Shown here: piece after piece, positions 57,067 to 64,000 of the stretch
How the letters are laid out: each line of letters opens with the position of its first letter
How positions within the stretch are numbered: the first letter of the stretch is position 1
DNA from: Bradyrhizobium algeriense
GTDB lineage: Bacteria > Pseudomonadota > Alphaproteobacteria > Rhizobiales > Xanthobacteraceae
Reading direction: 5' to 3'
Assembly (NCBI RefSeq): GCF_036924595.1
Contig: NZ_JAZHRV010000001.1
Span: 8,025,501-8,089,500, forward strand
DNA length: 64,000 nt
Program-made: the position numbers and the translations under genes
The notes under the pieces: model-generated
Told to the model about the DNA's origin: nothing
What the model saw: only the letters and a program-made list of their open reading frames with translations
Databases searched by the model: none

Positions 57067-57831
57067 ATGGGAGTTCCGGCGAGCGCCGGTAATCGTCTTC
57101 TCAACGCGTTGCCGCCGGCAGACCTCGCGCTGCTCGCCCCTCATCTTCAGAAGGTGTCGCTCGAACAGAACGCCGTGGTGATACGAGCGGGAGATCGACG
57201 CGACCATGTTTACTTTCCCCATAGCGGTGCCATCTCCTTCATGCTCGGCCTTCCGAACGGAGAAACGATCGCAACTGCGGTAATCGGGCGCGAGGGAGCG
57301 ATCGGCTCATTATCGGTGCTGGGACCCTCTTTCATGTCGTCGGTGACCGCGGTCGTGCGGGTGGGCGGCACCGCATCGCAAATCTCCGTGTCGCGGTTTC
57401 ATGCAGCCTACATGAAGAGCGGCGCCATCAGACATGTGGTCGAGGCGCACACGAGGTCGATACTCATGCAGTTCCAGCACGTCTCAGCCTGCAACGGACT
57501 GCACTCGGTCGAGGCCCGCATGGCCCACTGGCTGCTTCACCTGCACGATCGAACCGAGGACAACAACATCCTACCATTAACGCAAGAGACGCTTTCGCAG
57601 TTGCTCGGGGTCCGACGAACGACCGTGACGCAGGTGATTGCCAAACTCCGCGCCTTAGGTGCCATCAGATCCGCTCGACGGGGCTTGGTCGAAATCGACA
57701 GGGCGCGGCTCGAGGAAGCAACCTGTGAATGCTACGACATCATACGCGGTGCAACAGATCGGATCGTCCCACATGAAGTCGTGGGGGCGCATCCGCATTT
57801 TGCGTCGGCCGACAAACTCCACCGTGCATGA
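57067..57831 (+). CDS. Crp/Fnr-family transcriptional regulator
   Basis: A 254-residue regulator. The cyclic-nucleotide-like sensor domain covers residues 8-130 (DHVYFPHSGAISFMLGLPNG, ATAVIGREGAIGS), the dimer helix about 130-158, and the winged helix 160-230 with LTQETLSQLLGVRRTTVTQV. No Cys cluster of an Fnr type is visible, so it is not an oxygen sensor of that kind. The signal is not known. A GTG codon directly before the ATG at 57067 may also be used; GAGGAAG lies upstream. Confidence 0.9.
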   Translation: MGVPASAGNRLLNALPPADLALLAPHLQKVSLEQNAVVIRAGDRRDHVYFPHSGAISFMLGLPNGETIATAVIGREGAIGSLSVLGPSFMSSVTAVVRVGGTASQISVSRFHAAYMKSGAIRHVVEAHTRSILMQFQHVSACNGLHSVEARMAHWLLHLHDRTEDNNILPLTQETLSQLLGVRRTTVTQVIAKLRALGAIRSARRGLVEIDRARLEEATCECYDIIRGATDRIVPHEVVGAHPHFASADKLHRA

Positions 57832-57967
57832 TGGTTTTCAACCTTACATAAGCTCCTGCAGACGGCCACGACGACGCTCAAGAAATCGCAACGTTTTCGA
57901 GGGAAGCGAATGACCACCGCAAACCCGACGCGCCGAGGCCTTGTGGCTGATGGTCAAGAGGAAAAAC

Positions 57968-58042
57968 TGGTGCTGCCAGACAGGATTGAACTGTCGACCT
58001 CTCCATTACCAATGGAGTGCTCTACCACTGAGCTACGGCAGC
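57968..58042 (-). tRNA. tRNA-Thr(GGT)
   Basis: The minus strand folds into a cloverleaf: acceptor GCTGCCG pairing with TGGCAGC (one G-T), D-arm with GCTCAGTGGTAGAGC, anticodon stem-loop CTCCATTGGTAATGGAG with anticodon GGT (Thr, ACC codon), a short variable loop, T-arm GACAGTTCAATCCTGTC, and an encoded ACCA end. The length is 75 bases. It stands alone, on the opposite strand to the Crp/Fnr gene, with no co-directional gene nearby. Confidence 0.97.
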
Positions 58043-58385
58043 ATGCCCGGTATCGGGAATCGACCCAAATGGCCGCCCACTAGGCGGCCGGTTCTTGCCA
58101 CAAGGGCCCCTCTGGCGCAAGCGCGCGGGCGGGCCGGAAAGGGCTCAAAATCGTCAAAAACCGGCGCTGAGGATAGCGACATCAGGCAATTCGACAAGTT
58201 TGGGCCTTACTCTGGTTCCCGATCTCGTCCGGACTGCGGGTCGCGCAGGCCGTCGAATATTTGTGGCGTAAGCCGCCTGGTCTCCAACTCGCTCCAATTT
58301 CTCGTGATGCCCGGTCCAATCCCGGGCATGCTGCCTCTCATGGGTCCACGCCCTACCAGGTCTTGCGTTTTCGGATGATGTAAGG

Positions 58386-58455
58386 CCCATTCCTACCTTG
58401 CATGGGGTTGTTTTCGCAATTTTGAGTCCGGTGCAGCGATGCACCTACCGCCGCA
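58386..58455. repeat. Dispersed intergenic repeat, copy B
   Basis: Core TTGCATGGGGTTGTTTTCGC and the following AATTTTG match 69-128 almost exactly, with the same order of the flanking CCCATTC block and the CG-rich ACCGCCG end. Same orientation. See copy A. Confidence 0.55.
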
Positions 58456-58573
58456 TTCCGAGGAATTCGAGGGCATCGATCAGCTCGATCCGGCCTCGGT
58501 GAAAGAGCTGTTCGGCCGAATCGCCCGATGTGCCGGGCGCATGATTGCAGTATGAATGGTCGAACCCCGCCAT
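58445..58573 (-). CDS. Small open frame, uncertain
   Basis: A 42-residue frame beginning MAGFDHSYCNHAPGTSGDSA. Its first residues have the His/Cys-rich look of small conserved rhizobial proteins with Sel1-like repeats, but no repeat follows, so it may be a fragment or chance. Its end overlaps the dispersed repeat. Low confidence. Confidence 0.25.
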   Translation of the reverse strand: MAGFDHSYCNHAPGTSGDSAEQLFHRGRIELIDALEFLGMRR

Positions 58574-58632
58574 CTTCCGGCGATGGCGTCCGCTGACGTC
58601 GTTTCGATCAAGGCGTGTTCGACGGACTGACG

Positions 58633-58827
58633 ATGAAGGACAATCAAGACAGGGCTGCGGGAAAAACCGACTCGGGTGTGAAGGATTCACGACGGGACCG
58701 GCTGAAGCTGGCGTTGCGCGAGAATCTCAAGCGGCGAAAGTCGCAGGCTCGCGGGCGCAGCGATGGCGGTGCATCTTCCGAAACCGCCGATGCCTCCCTA
58801 GATGACGCCAGCGGAGAAAAGCCTTAG
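58633..58827 (+). CDS. Small basic conserved protein
   Basis: A 64-residue, highly charged protein. The core RRDRLKLALRENLKRRKSQA is a conserved, Lys/Arg-rich helix seen in small rhizobial proteins of unknown function; a DNA- or RNA-binding role would fit its charge but is unproven. The start at 58633 (MKDNQDRAAG) begins right before the conserved part; an in-frame ATG at 58615 is possible. It lies 86 bases before the flavoprotein gene. Confidence 0.7.
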   Translation: MKDNQDRAAGKTDSGVKDSRRDRLKLALRENLKRRKSQARGRSDGGASSETADASLDDASGEKP

Positions 58828-58913
58828 CCAGCAGCGCAGAGGGAAAATCCTGATCGCTCGCCGCGTTGCATGGCTCGTCTCTGCACGGCTCTGTTTCTTT
58901 TTAGGCGGCGATA

Positions 58914-60620
58914 ATGAGTGCAGACATCACGGCCGGTCCGGCGACCGGCGCCAATTCTTTCGCGTTTCCACGTCACGAGCAGACATTCCCGACACTGACG
59001 CCGCTTGAAATCGAGCGGATGCGCCGGTTCGGGGAGCTTCGGACCTACAAGGACGGCGAAGCCCTGTTCGAGACCGGCAAGGTCGGCCCCGGCATGTTCG
59101 TGGTGCTGTCTGGCACGGTCGCGATCACCCAGCGCGATGGCCTCGGCCATGTCACCCCGGTCATCGACCAGGGGGTGGGGCAGTTTCTGGCCGAGATCGG
59201 CCAGCTCTCCGGCCGCGTCGCGCTGGTCGACGGCTATGCCGAGGGCGACGTCGAAACGCTGCTGATTCCACCGGATCAATTGCGCGCGCTTCTGGTCGCG
59301 GAAGCCGAACTCGGCGAGCGCATCATGCGCGCGCTGATCCTGCGCCGGGTCAGCCTGATCCAGGGCGGCGTCGGCGGTCCTGTGCTGATCGGACCGGGCT
59401 CGCTCGGCGACACGGCGCGGCTGCAGAATTTCCTGGTGCGCAACGGCCAGCCGCACCACGTGCTCGATCCCGCAACCGACAAGGACGCCGCCGACCTCAT
59501 CGCGCGCTATTTGCCCTCGCGCGCCGATCTGCCGCTGGTGGTGTGCCCCGACGGCACCGTGCTGCGCAATCCGTCCGAGACGTCGCTGGCGCTGGCGGTG
59601 GGGATGATCACCAACCAGGCGCATGAGAAGCTCTACGACGTGGCCGTCGTGGGCAGCGGTCCCGCTGGTCTCGCCACCGCGGTCTATGCCGCGTCCGAAG
59701 GGTTGTCGGTCGCCGTGTTCGATGCGCGGGCGTTCGGCGGCCAGGCCGGCGCCAGCGCGCGCATTGAAAACTATCTGGGCTTTCCGACCGGCATTTCCGG
59801 GCAGGCGCTCACCGGCCGCGCCTACACCCAGGCGCAAAAATTCGGCGCGGACATGCTGATTCCCGTTTGTGTCAGGTCGCTGGATTGTTCGCAGCGCGAC
59901 GGCGTGTTTGCGCTGGCGACCGAATGCGGGCAGTCGTTGCGCGCCAAATCCATTGTGGTGGCGAGCGGGGCGCGTTACCGGCGGCCCGAGATCGAGAATC
60001 TCGAGAAATTCGAAGGCCGCGGCGTCTGGTACTGGGCCTCGCCGATCGAGGCCAAGCTGTGCGTGGGCCAGGACGTCGTATTGGTCGGCGGCGGCAATTC
60101 GGCAGGCCAGGCCGCGGTGTTTCTGTCCGGCCATGCGCGCAAGGTCCATATGATCATCCGCGGCGGCGGGCTGGGGGCCAGCATGTCGCGCTATCTGATC
60201 GAGCGCATCGAGGCGGCCCCCAATATCGAACTGATCTTCAACGCCGAGGTGGTTGCGGTCGAGGGCAGCGAGGATGGCTCGCTCGAACGCGTTCGCTGGA
60301 AGAGCCGCCTGGCGCCCGAACAGCACCATTTCGATGTCCGGAGCCTGTTTCTGTTCGTCGGCGCCGACCCGGCGACCCATTGGCTGAACGGCTGCGGCGT
60401 AACGCTCGACCGCGCGGGTTTTGTGGTGACGGGGGCGCAGTCCGAGCAGAATCTCGGCCGCCCGGTGCCGACGCTGGAAACTTCGGTGCCCGGCGTGTTC
60501 GCGGTAGGTGACGTGCGCGCCGGCTCGGTCAAACGCGTCGGCGGCGCGATCGGCGAGGGCGCGCAGGTGGTGGCCGCGCTGCATGGCTATCTCGCCGACG
60601 CCGTGAAACCGTCGTTATGA
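58914..60620 (+). CDS. cNMP-binding / thioredoxin-reductase-like FAD oxidoreductase
   Basis: A 568-residue protein of three parts. Residues 25-150 form a cyclic-nucleotide-binding-type domain (GMFVVLSGTVAITQRDG, FLAEIGQLSG). Residues about 155-235 resemble a thioredoxin-like fold (GPVLIGPGSLGDTARLQNFL, LPLVVCPDGTVLRNPSE). Residues 240-565 form a thioredoxin-reductase-type FAD and NAD(P)H pair (VVGSGPAGLATAVYAASEG, LVGGGNSAGQAAVFLSG, FAVGDVRAGSVKRVGGAIGE). Where thioredoxin reductase has CATCDG, this protein has WASPIEA (374-380), so the dithiol is missing. It may reduce another substrate or act as a sensor. The UBP-type zinc finger gene follows after 51 bases. Confidence 0.9.
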   Translation: MSADITAGPATGANSFAFPRHEQTFPTLTPLEIERMRRFGELRTYKDGEALFETGKVGPGMFVVLSGTVAITQRDGLGHVTPVIDQGVGQFLAEIGQLSGRVALVDGYAEGDVETLLIPPDQLRALLVAEAELGERIMRALILRRVSLIQGGVGGPVLIGPGSLGDTARLQNFLVRNGQPHHVLDPATDKDAADLIARYLPSRADLPLVVCPDGTVLRNPSETSLALAVGMITNQAHEKLYDVAVVGSGPAGLATAVYAASEGLSVAVFDARAFGGQAGASARIENYLGFPTGISGQALTGRAYTQAQKFGADMLIPVCVRSLDCSQRDGVFALATECGQSLRAKSIVVASGARYRRPEIENLEKFEGRGVWYWASPIEAKLCVGQDVVLVGGGNSAGQAAVFLSGHARKVHMIIRGGGLGASMSRYLIERIEAAPNIELIFNAEVVAVEGSEDGSLERVRWKSRLAPEQHHFDVRSLFLFVGADPATHWLNGCGVTLDRAGFVVTGAQSEQNLGRPVPTLETSVPGVFAVGDVRAGSVKRVGGAIGEGAQVVAALHGYLADAVKPSL

Positions 60621-60671
60621 TGCGGCGTATGGGCGGGCGCCAATATCTAGAGACGCGCGAGGTGTGAAGCG

Positions 60672-60983
60672 GTGACGAAAAAGGGCTGCAGCCATATCGC
60701 CGGCATTCAAACGGTGACCCCGAGCGCGCTCGGTTGCGAGGAGTGCCTGAAAAGCGGAAGCGAGTGGCTGCATCTGCGGATCTGCCGCACCTGCGGCCAT
60801 GTCGGCTGCTGCGACGATTCGCCGAACAAGCACGCCACCGCGCACTTTCACGCCACCGGCCATCCCGTGATCGAAGGCTACGATCCGCCGGAAGGCTGGG
60901 GCTGGTGCTACATCGACGAAGTGCTGTTCGACCTGTCGCACCGAAAAACTCCACACAACGGACCGATACCGCGCTACTACTGA
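60672..60983 (+). CDS. UBP-type zinc finger protein
   Basis: A 103-residue protein that is one zf-UBP domain. The zinc ligands are visible: C6 and H8 (GCSHIAG), C22 and C25 (GCEECLKSG), C38 and C41 (ICRTCGHVGCC), C46, and His at 54, 58, 60 and 64 (HATAHFHATGHP). It ends in a Trp/Tyr-rich GWGWCYIDEVLFDLS. In eukaryotes zf-UBP domains bind the free C-terminus of ubiquitin. Bacteria have no ubiquitin, so here it may recognise another C-terminal tail or a substrate of the flavoprotein. GTG start at 60672. Confidence 0.9.
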   Translation: MTKKGCSHIAGIQTVTPSALGCEECLKSGSEWLHLRICRTCGHVGCCDDSPNKHATAHFHATGHPVIEGYDPPEGWGWCYIDEVLFDLSHRKTPHNGPIPRYY

Positions 60984-61015
60984 TTCCTCTTTCAACGAAG
61001 AATGAGGAATCTCAC

Positions 61016-61340
61016 ATGCAATGCGTACCGAGAACGCTGCGCGCCATCGCGTCGAGCATCTGGATGGCATTATCGGTCGCATTGATCCCTTCGAGCGGTT
61101 CGTTCGCAGAGTCGCCTCAGAGCAAATTTGCCGACGTCAACGGTGCCAAGCTGCACTATCTGGTGGCCGGCAAGGGCGATCCCGTCGTGCTGCTGCATGG
61201 CTTTGCCCAAACCAGCCGGTCCGTTCCTGATCGAGCAAGGCAGGATGAAGGGCGTGCTGGTGAAGGGCCGGGGACATTGGCTGATGGAGGAGGCGCCTGA
61301 CCAGGTGATTCCCAAGCTGGTCGAATTTCTCGATCGCTAA
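61016..61340 (+). pseudogene. Alpha/beta hydrolase pseudogene with internal deletion
   Basis: It starts with a signal peptide (MQCVPRTLRAIASSIWMALS) and the alpha/beta-hydrolase opening FADVNGAKLHYLVAGKGDPV then VLLHGFAQTS. At about 61215 the frame shifts and the rest reads FLIEQGRMKGVLVKGRGHWL then MEEAPDQVIPKLVEFLDR, the typical C-terminal end with catalytic His. An intact family member has about 200 residues between these points, including the nucleophile, so an internal deletion and frameshift have removed the core. Only the two ends remain. Confidence 0.8.
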
Positions 61341-61524
61341 AATTCGACCGACGCTTTTGCCGTCATTTGTGACGGCAGTGCAAATATTTCGTGCATCATA
61401 CAACTTTCGTTGATGTGTCTTCATTCACGCACATGCCTGCATTGCCGGCGCCGCACGCGATGCGTGTGGAAATTTCGTGTGCTGCGTCGTAACCTTTAGA
61501 AGGTTTCCAACGGAGGGGCGCATC

Positions 61525-62025
61525 ATGATTTTGGGTATGAGTGTGGCGACGTTTGTTCTCGTGCATGTCGTCATCAGTTTGATCGCAATCGTCGCGGGCC
61601 TGATTGTGATGTTCGGAATGCTCGGCTCGAAGCGGATGCCGGGCCTGACGGCGATCTTCCTTTTGTTCACGATCCTGACCAGCGCCACCGGCTTTCTGAT
61701 TCCACCTCTGCTCTCCGAAAAGCTGTTGCCGTCGCACATGATCGGCATTCTGTCGCTGGTGCTGCTGGCGATCGCCTGCATTGCGCTCTACGCCATGAAT
61801 CTGGCCGGGCCGTGGCGCTGGATCTATGCGCTGACCGCGCTGCTGTCGCTGTATTTCAACGTGTTCGTGCTTGTCATCCAGAGCTTCCTCAAGATACCGG
61901 CGCTGATGGCGCTGGCACCGGGCAACCCGCCCGCGGGGCCCATCTTCGCGGTGGCCCAGGGCATCGCACTGGTGTTTTTCGCTGTCATGATCATCGGCGT
62001 GTGGCGGCGCTTCCGCCCCGCGTGA
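61525..62025 (+). CDS. Integral membrane protein, unknown function
   Basis: A 166-residue protein with about five helices: ATFVLVHVVISLIAIVAGLI, LTAIFLLFTILTSATGFLIP, HMIGILSLVLLAIACIALYA, ALTALLSLYFNVFVLVIQSF and VAQGIALVFFAVMIIGVWRR. The conserved NVFVLVIQSFLKIPALMALA segment resembles small hypothetical membrane proteins of soil bacteria, but no function is known. The start at 61525 has CGGAGGGG ten bases before it; an upstream in-frame GTG/ATG is less likely. It precedes the chloroperoxidase-like gene. Confidence 0.72.
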   Translation: MILGMSVATFVLVHVVISLIAIVAGLIVMFGMLGSKRMPGLTAIFLLFTILTSATGFLIPPLLSEKLLPSHMIGILSLVLLAIACIALYAMNLAGPWRWIYALTALLSLYFNVFVLVIQSFLKIPALMALAPGNPPAGPIFAVAQGIALVFFAVMIIGVWRRFRPA

Positions 62026-62117
62026 TCGGACCTCACCGAATGTCGCCTGCGGTCCGGGGAACGCCTGTTCGCCGGACCGCGTGCTGTTGACTGCAACCAA
62101 GCAAGAGGAGAATTCCC

Positions 62118-62942
62118 ATGCCCACCATCACCACCAAAGACGGCGTCGATATCTTCTACAAGGATTGGGGCAAGGGTCAGCCGATCGTGTTCAGCCATGG
62201 CTGGCCGCTGTCGGCAGACGACTGGGACACGCAGATGCTGTTCTTCGTGAACAACGGCTTCCGCGTCATCGCGCATGACCGCCGCGGCCATGGCCGGTCC
62301 AGCCAGGTGGCCGACGGCCACGACATGGATCATTATGCCGACGACCTCGCGGCGCTGACGGCGCATCTCGACCTGAAGAGCGCCGTCCACGTCGGCCATT
62401 CCACCGGCGGCGGCGAGGTGGTGCATTATATCGCCCGCCACGGCGAGAGCCGGGTCGCGAAGGCGGCGATCCTCAGCGCTGTGCCGCCACTGATGGTGCA
62501 GACCCCGGCCAATCCCGGCGGCTTGCCCAAATCGGTGTTCGACGACCTGCAGGCGCAGCTTGCCGCCAACCGCTCGGAATTCTATCGCGCGCTGCCGTCG
62601 GGTCCGTTCTATGGCTACAACCGGCCGGGCGCCAAATCCTCGGAAGCGATCATTCAGAACTGGTGGCGCCAGGGCATGATGGGCGGCGCCAAGGCGCATT
62701 ACGATGGGATCGTTGCCTTCTCGCAGACCGACTTCACCGAAGACCTCAAGAAGATCACCGTGCCGGTGCTGGTGATGCATGGCGACGACGACCAGATCGT
62801 TCCTTACGAGGACTCCGCGCCATTGTCGGCAAAGCTTCTGAAGAACGGCACGCTGAAGACCTACAAGGGCTTTCCGCACGGCATGCCGACCACCGAAGCG
62901 GCCACCATCAACGCCGATCTGTTAGCGTTCATCAAGGGATGA
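62118..62942 (+). CDS. Alpha/beta hydrolase, non-heme chloroperoxidase-like
   Basis: A 274-residue alpha/beta hydrolase of the cofactor-free haloperoxidase/esterase group. The nucleophile S95 is in [15 protein letters not shown], the oxyanion motif in [13 protein letters not shown], the Asp in [13 protein letters not shown], and the His in [11 protein letters not shown]. The start is [20 protein letters not shown], with GAGGAG about nine bases upstream. It can act as an esterase and, with acetate, peroxidase; its natural substrate is not known. It is intact, unlike its two neighbours. Confidence 0.92.
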   Translation: MPTITTKDGVDIFYKDWGKGQPIVFSHGWPLSADDWDTQMLFFVNNGFRVIAHDRRGHGRSSQVADGHDMDHYADDLAALTAHLDLKSAVHVGHSTGGGEVVHYIARHGESRVAKAAILSAVPPLMVQTPANPGGLPKSVFDDLQAQLAANRSEFYRALPSGPFYGYNRPGAKSSEAIIQNWWRQGMMGGAKAHYDGIVAFSQTDFTEDLKKITVPVLVMHGDDDQIVPYEDSAPLSAKLLKNGTLKTYKGFPHGMPTTEAATINADLLAFIKG

Positions 62943-62959
62943 GCGGAGCTCACCCTGAC

Positions 62960-63419
62960 ATGAAGGCGATTTTGTTTGGCGCCACCGGCATGGTCGGGCA
63001 GGGCGTGCTCCGCGAATGCCTGATCGATGCCGGCGTCGAGCGCGTGCTCGCGGTCGGGCGTAGCCCGACCCGGGTGCAGCACGCCAAGCTGCATGAAGTC
63101 CTGCACGACAATTTCACGGATTTCTCCGCGATCGAATCGCAGCTTTCGGGATACGACGCCTGCTTCTTCTGCCTCGGCGTCTCCTCGATCGGCATGGATC
63201 CGGAGCGCTACCGGCATCCGGCCGCTGCACGGCGTCAGGTCGAAGACTGGCTGGGTGAACGCGATCTATGTCGTGACCGTGCCGCTGTTGTCGTATCTCG
63301 CCCGCACCGCGCCGCAATACATGACCACCAGCGAGCAGCTCGGCCGCGTCATGATCAAGGTCGCGCGCGATGGCTATCCGAAGCCGATACTTGAGAGCGA
63401 AGATATCAACGCGATTTAG
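62960..63419 (+). pseudogene. NAD(P)-binding epimerase-like pseudogene with internal deletion
   Basis: The first part reads KAILFGATGMVGQGVLRECL and CFFCLGVSSIGMDPERYR, typical of a short NAD(P)-binding (atypical SDR) protein. After about 63210 the frame changes and the remaining part, LHGVRSKTGWVNAIYVVTVP then LESEDINAI, is the C-terminal end of the same family, in another frame. The central residues are missing. An intact family member has about 220 residues, here about 150. So an internal deletion and frameshift inactivated it. Confidence 0.78.
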
Positions 63420-63423
63420 TCCG

Positions 63424-63506
63424 TTGTCATTCCGGGGCAGCCCGCAGGGCTGAGCTTTGATGTGCATTTGCGTATCAAAGCTCGCGCTTCGCGCGCCCTG
63501 GAACCG
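63424..63506. repeat. Diverged CGTCATTCCGGGGC-family repeat
   Basis: GTTGTCATTCCGGGGCAGCC at the left matches the repeat at 48843-48946. The remaining part contains a TTTGATG...TATCAAAG dyad and a GCGCGAAGCGCG-like dyad, but the right-hand CATTCC end is not present as a clean copy. It lies between the epimerase pseudogene and murA. Confidence 0.6.
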
Positions 63507-63604
63507 GCTGTGTTGAGTCTTGACCCCATCAAATCGCCGCAAATGTCACGGCTTCTGCCCTGGGGGCGCAGACTCCATAAAATTGCGCATCGCAAGGGGG
63601 TCGC

Positions 63605-64000
63605 ATGGACCGCATCCGTATCGTCGGTGGCAGCAAGCTCAACGGCACCATTGCCATCTCGGGTGCGAAAAATGCCGCGCTTCCCCTGATGATCGCAGCG
63701 CTCCTGACGGAGGAAACACTTATCCTCGACAATGTGCCGCGGCTCGCCGACGTCGCGCAGTTGCAGCGCATCCTCGGCAACCACGGCGTCGACATCATGT
63801 CCGCCGGCAAGCGGCCCGGCGACCACCAATATCAGGGCCAGACCCTGCACATCTCGGCAGCCAACATCATCGACACCACGGCGCCTTACGACCTGGTGTC
63901 GCGGATGCGCGCCAGCTTCTGGGTGATCGCGCCGCTTTTGGCGCGGATGCGCGAGGCAAAAGTCTCGCTGCCGGGCGGCTGCGCCATCGGCACGCGGCCG
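63605..64000 (+). CDS. murA: UDP-N-acetylglucosamine 1-carboxyvinyltransferase, 5' part
   Basis: The first 132 residues of MurA, which adds enolpyruvate to UDP-GlcNAc in the first step of peptidoglycan synthesis. It starts [20 protein letters not shown], then [17 protein letters not shown] with the catalytic Lys. It continues with [20 protein letters not shown] and [12 protein letters not shown], where the reactive Cys is in the GGCAIG loop. The gene runs past the window end. Regulation is not visible. Confidence 0.93.
   Translation, partial: MDRIRIVGGSKLNGTIAISGAKNAALPLMIAALLTEETLILDNVPRLADVAQLQRILGNHGVDIMSAGKRPGDHQYQGQTLHISAANIIDTTAPYDLVSRMRASFWVIAPLLARMREAKVSLPGGCAIGTRP

Larger units (their letters stand above)
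58043..58632. other. Gene-poor stretch between tRNA-Thr and the small basic protein gene
   Basis: These 590 bases hold copy B of the dispersed repeat (58386-58455), the tRNA promoter side, and one weak minus-strand small open frame (58445-58573). The rest shows no gene or strong hairpin by eye. Confidence 0.55.

Noticed and set aside
58824..60584. 586-residue minus-strand open frame
   Set aside because: Antisense to the flavoprotein; composition is Arg/His/Gly-rich without any domain.
57968..63600. Genomic island integrated at tRNA-Thr
   Set aside because: The unusual block lies on the 5' side of the tRNA, no integrase is present, and no repeated copy of the tRNA 3' end was found in the block.

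Overview
The window looks like a chromosomal segment of an alphaproteobacterium of the Bradyrhizobium / Nitrobacteraceae group. The reasons are the high GC content, a HemA (5-aminolevulinate synthase) that reads as the Bradyrhizobium protein, an IalB-family protein, Omp25/31-type porins, the split b/b' F0 ATP synthase cluster, and several dyad intergenic repeats of the kind common in Bradyrhizobium genomes. This assignment is from memory of families; no database search was run. No phage, insertion sequence, CRISPR array or rRNA is visible. The only RNA gene found is a tRNA-Thr(GGT) at 57968-58042 on the minus strand.

Regions. (1) 0.2-7.9 kb: an aa3-type cytochrome c oxidase operon (coxB, coxA, ctaB, a CoxF-like small gene, ctaG, coxC) ending at a clear terminator, then DUF983 and surf1. 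(2) 8-11.3 kb: an NTF2-like protein, a divergent NarX/NarL-like two-component pair, a His/Gly-rich secreted peptide and a small conserved protein. (3) 11.3-16.8 kb: a LysR regulator divergent from a PaoABC-like periplasmic molybdenum aldehyde oxidoreductase and a Tat-exported cupin. (4) 17-23.5 kb: an FMN split-barrel protein, a LolC/E-like permease, thrC with an M16 peptidase, an acetyltransferase and a secreted protein. (5) 23.5-26.2 kb: the F0 ATP synthase cluster atpI-B-E-F'-F on the minus strand. (6) 26.4-31.5 kb: an HCCA isomerase-like protein, YjbQ, an MHS-type MFS transporter and small membrane proteins.

(7) 31.6-42.1 kb: an acetate/short-chain-acid sensing and uptake module of the CrbSR type. 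It holds a sodium:solute symporter with its DUF4212 small subunit, a conserved unknown protein, a fused exonuclease-CBS-DUF294 protein, a LuxR-type response regulator, a HAD hydrolase and a 1169-residue transporter-fused hybrid histidine kinase. hemA follows. (8) 43.6-47.7 kb: a LysR regulator divergent from a two-gene malonate cassette, an MdcA-like CoA transferase followed by malonyl-CoA decarboxylase, without the other mdc subunits. (9) 47.7-58 kb: an MBL hydrolase, a chemoreceptor, a porin, exported GH1 and GH16 glycosidases, an HD-GYP protein, a Crp/Fnr regulator and the tRNA.

(10) 58.6-64 kb: a small basic protein, a cNMP-binding/thioredoxin-reductase-like flavoprotein lacking the CxxC pair, next to a UBP-type zinc finger protein. 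Two internally deleted pseudogenes flank an intact chloroperoxidase-like hydrolase and a membrane protein, and the 5' part of murA runs off the end. Regions 7, 8 and 10 are the most interesting: each joins familiar parts in an unusual arrangement.
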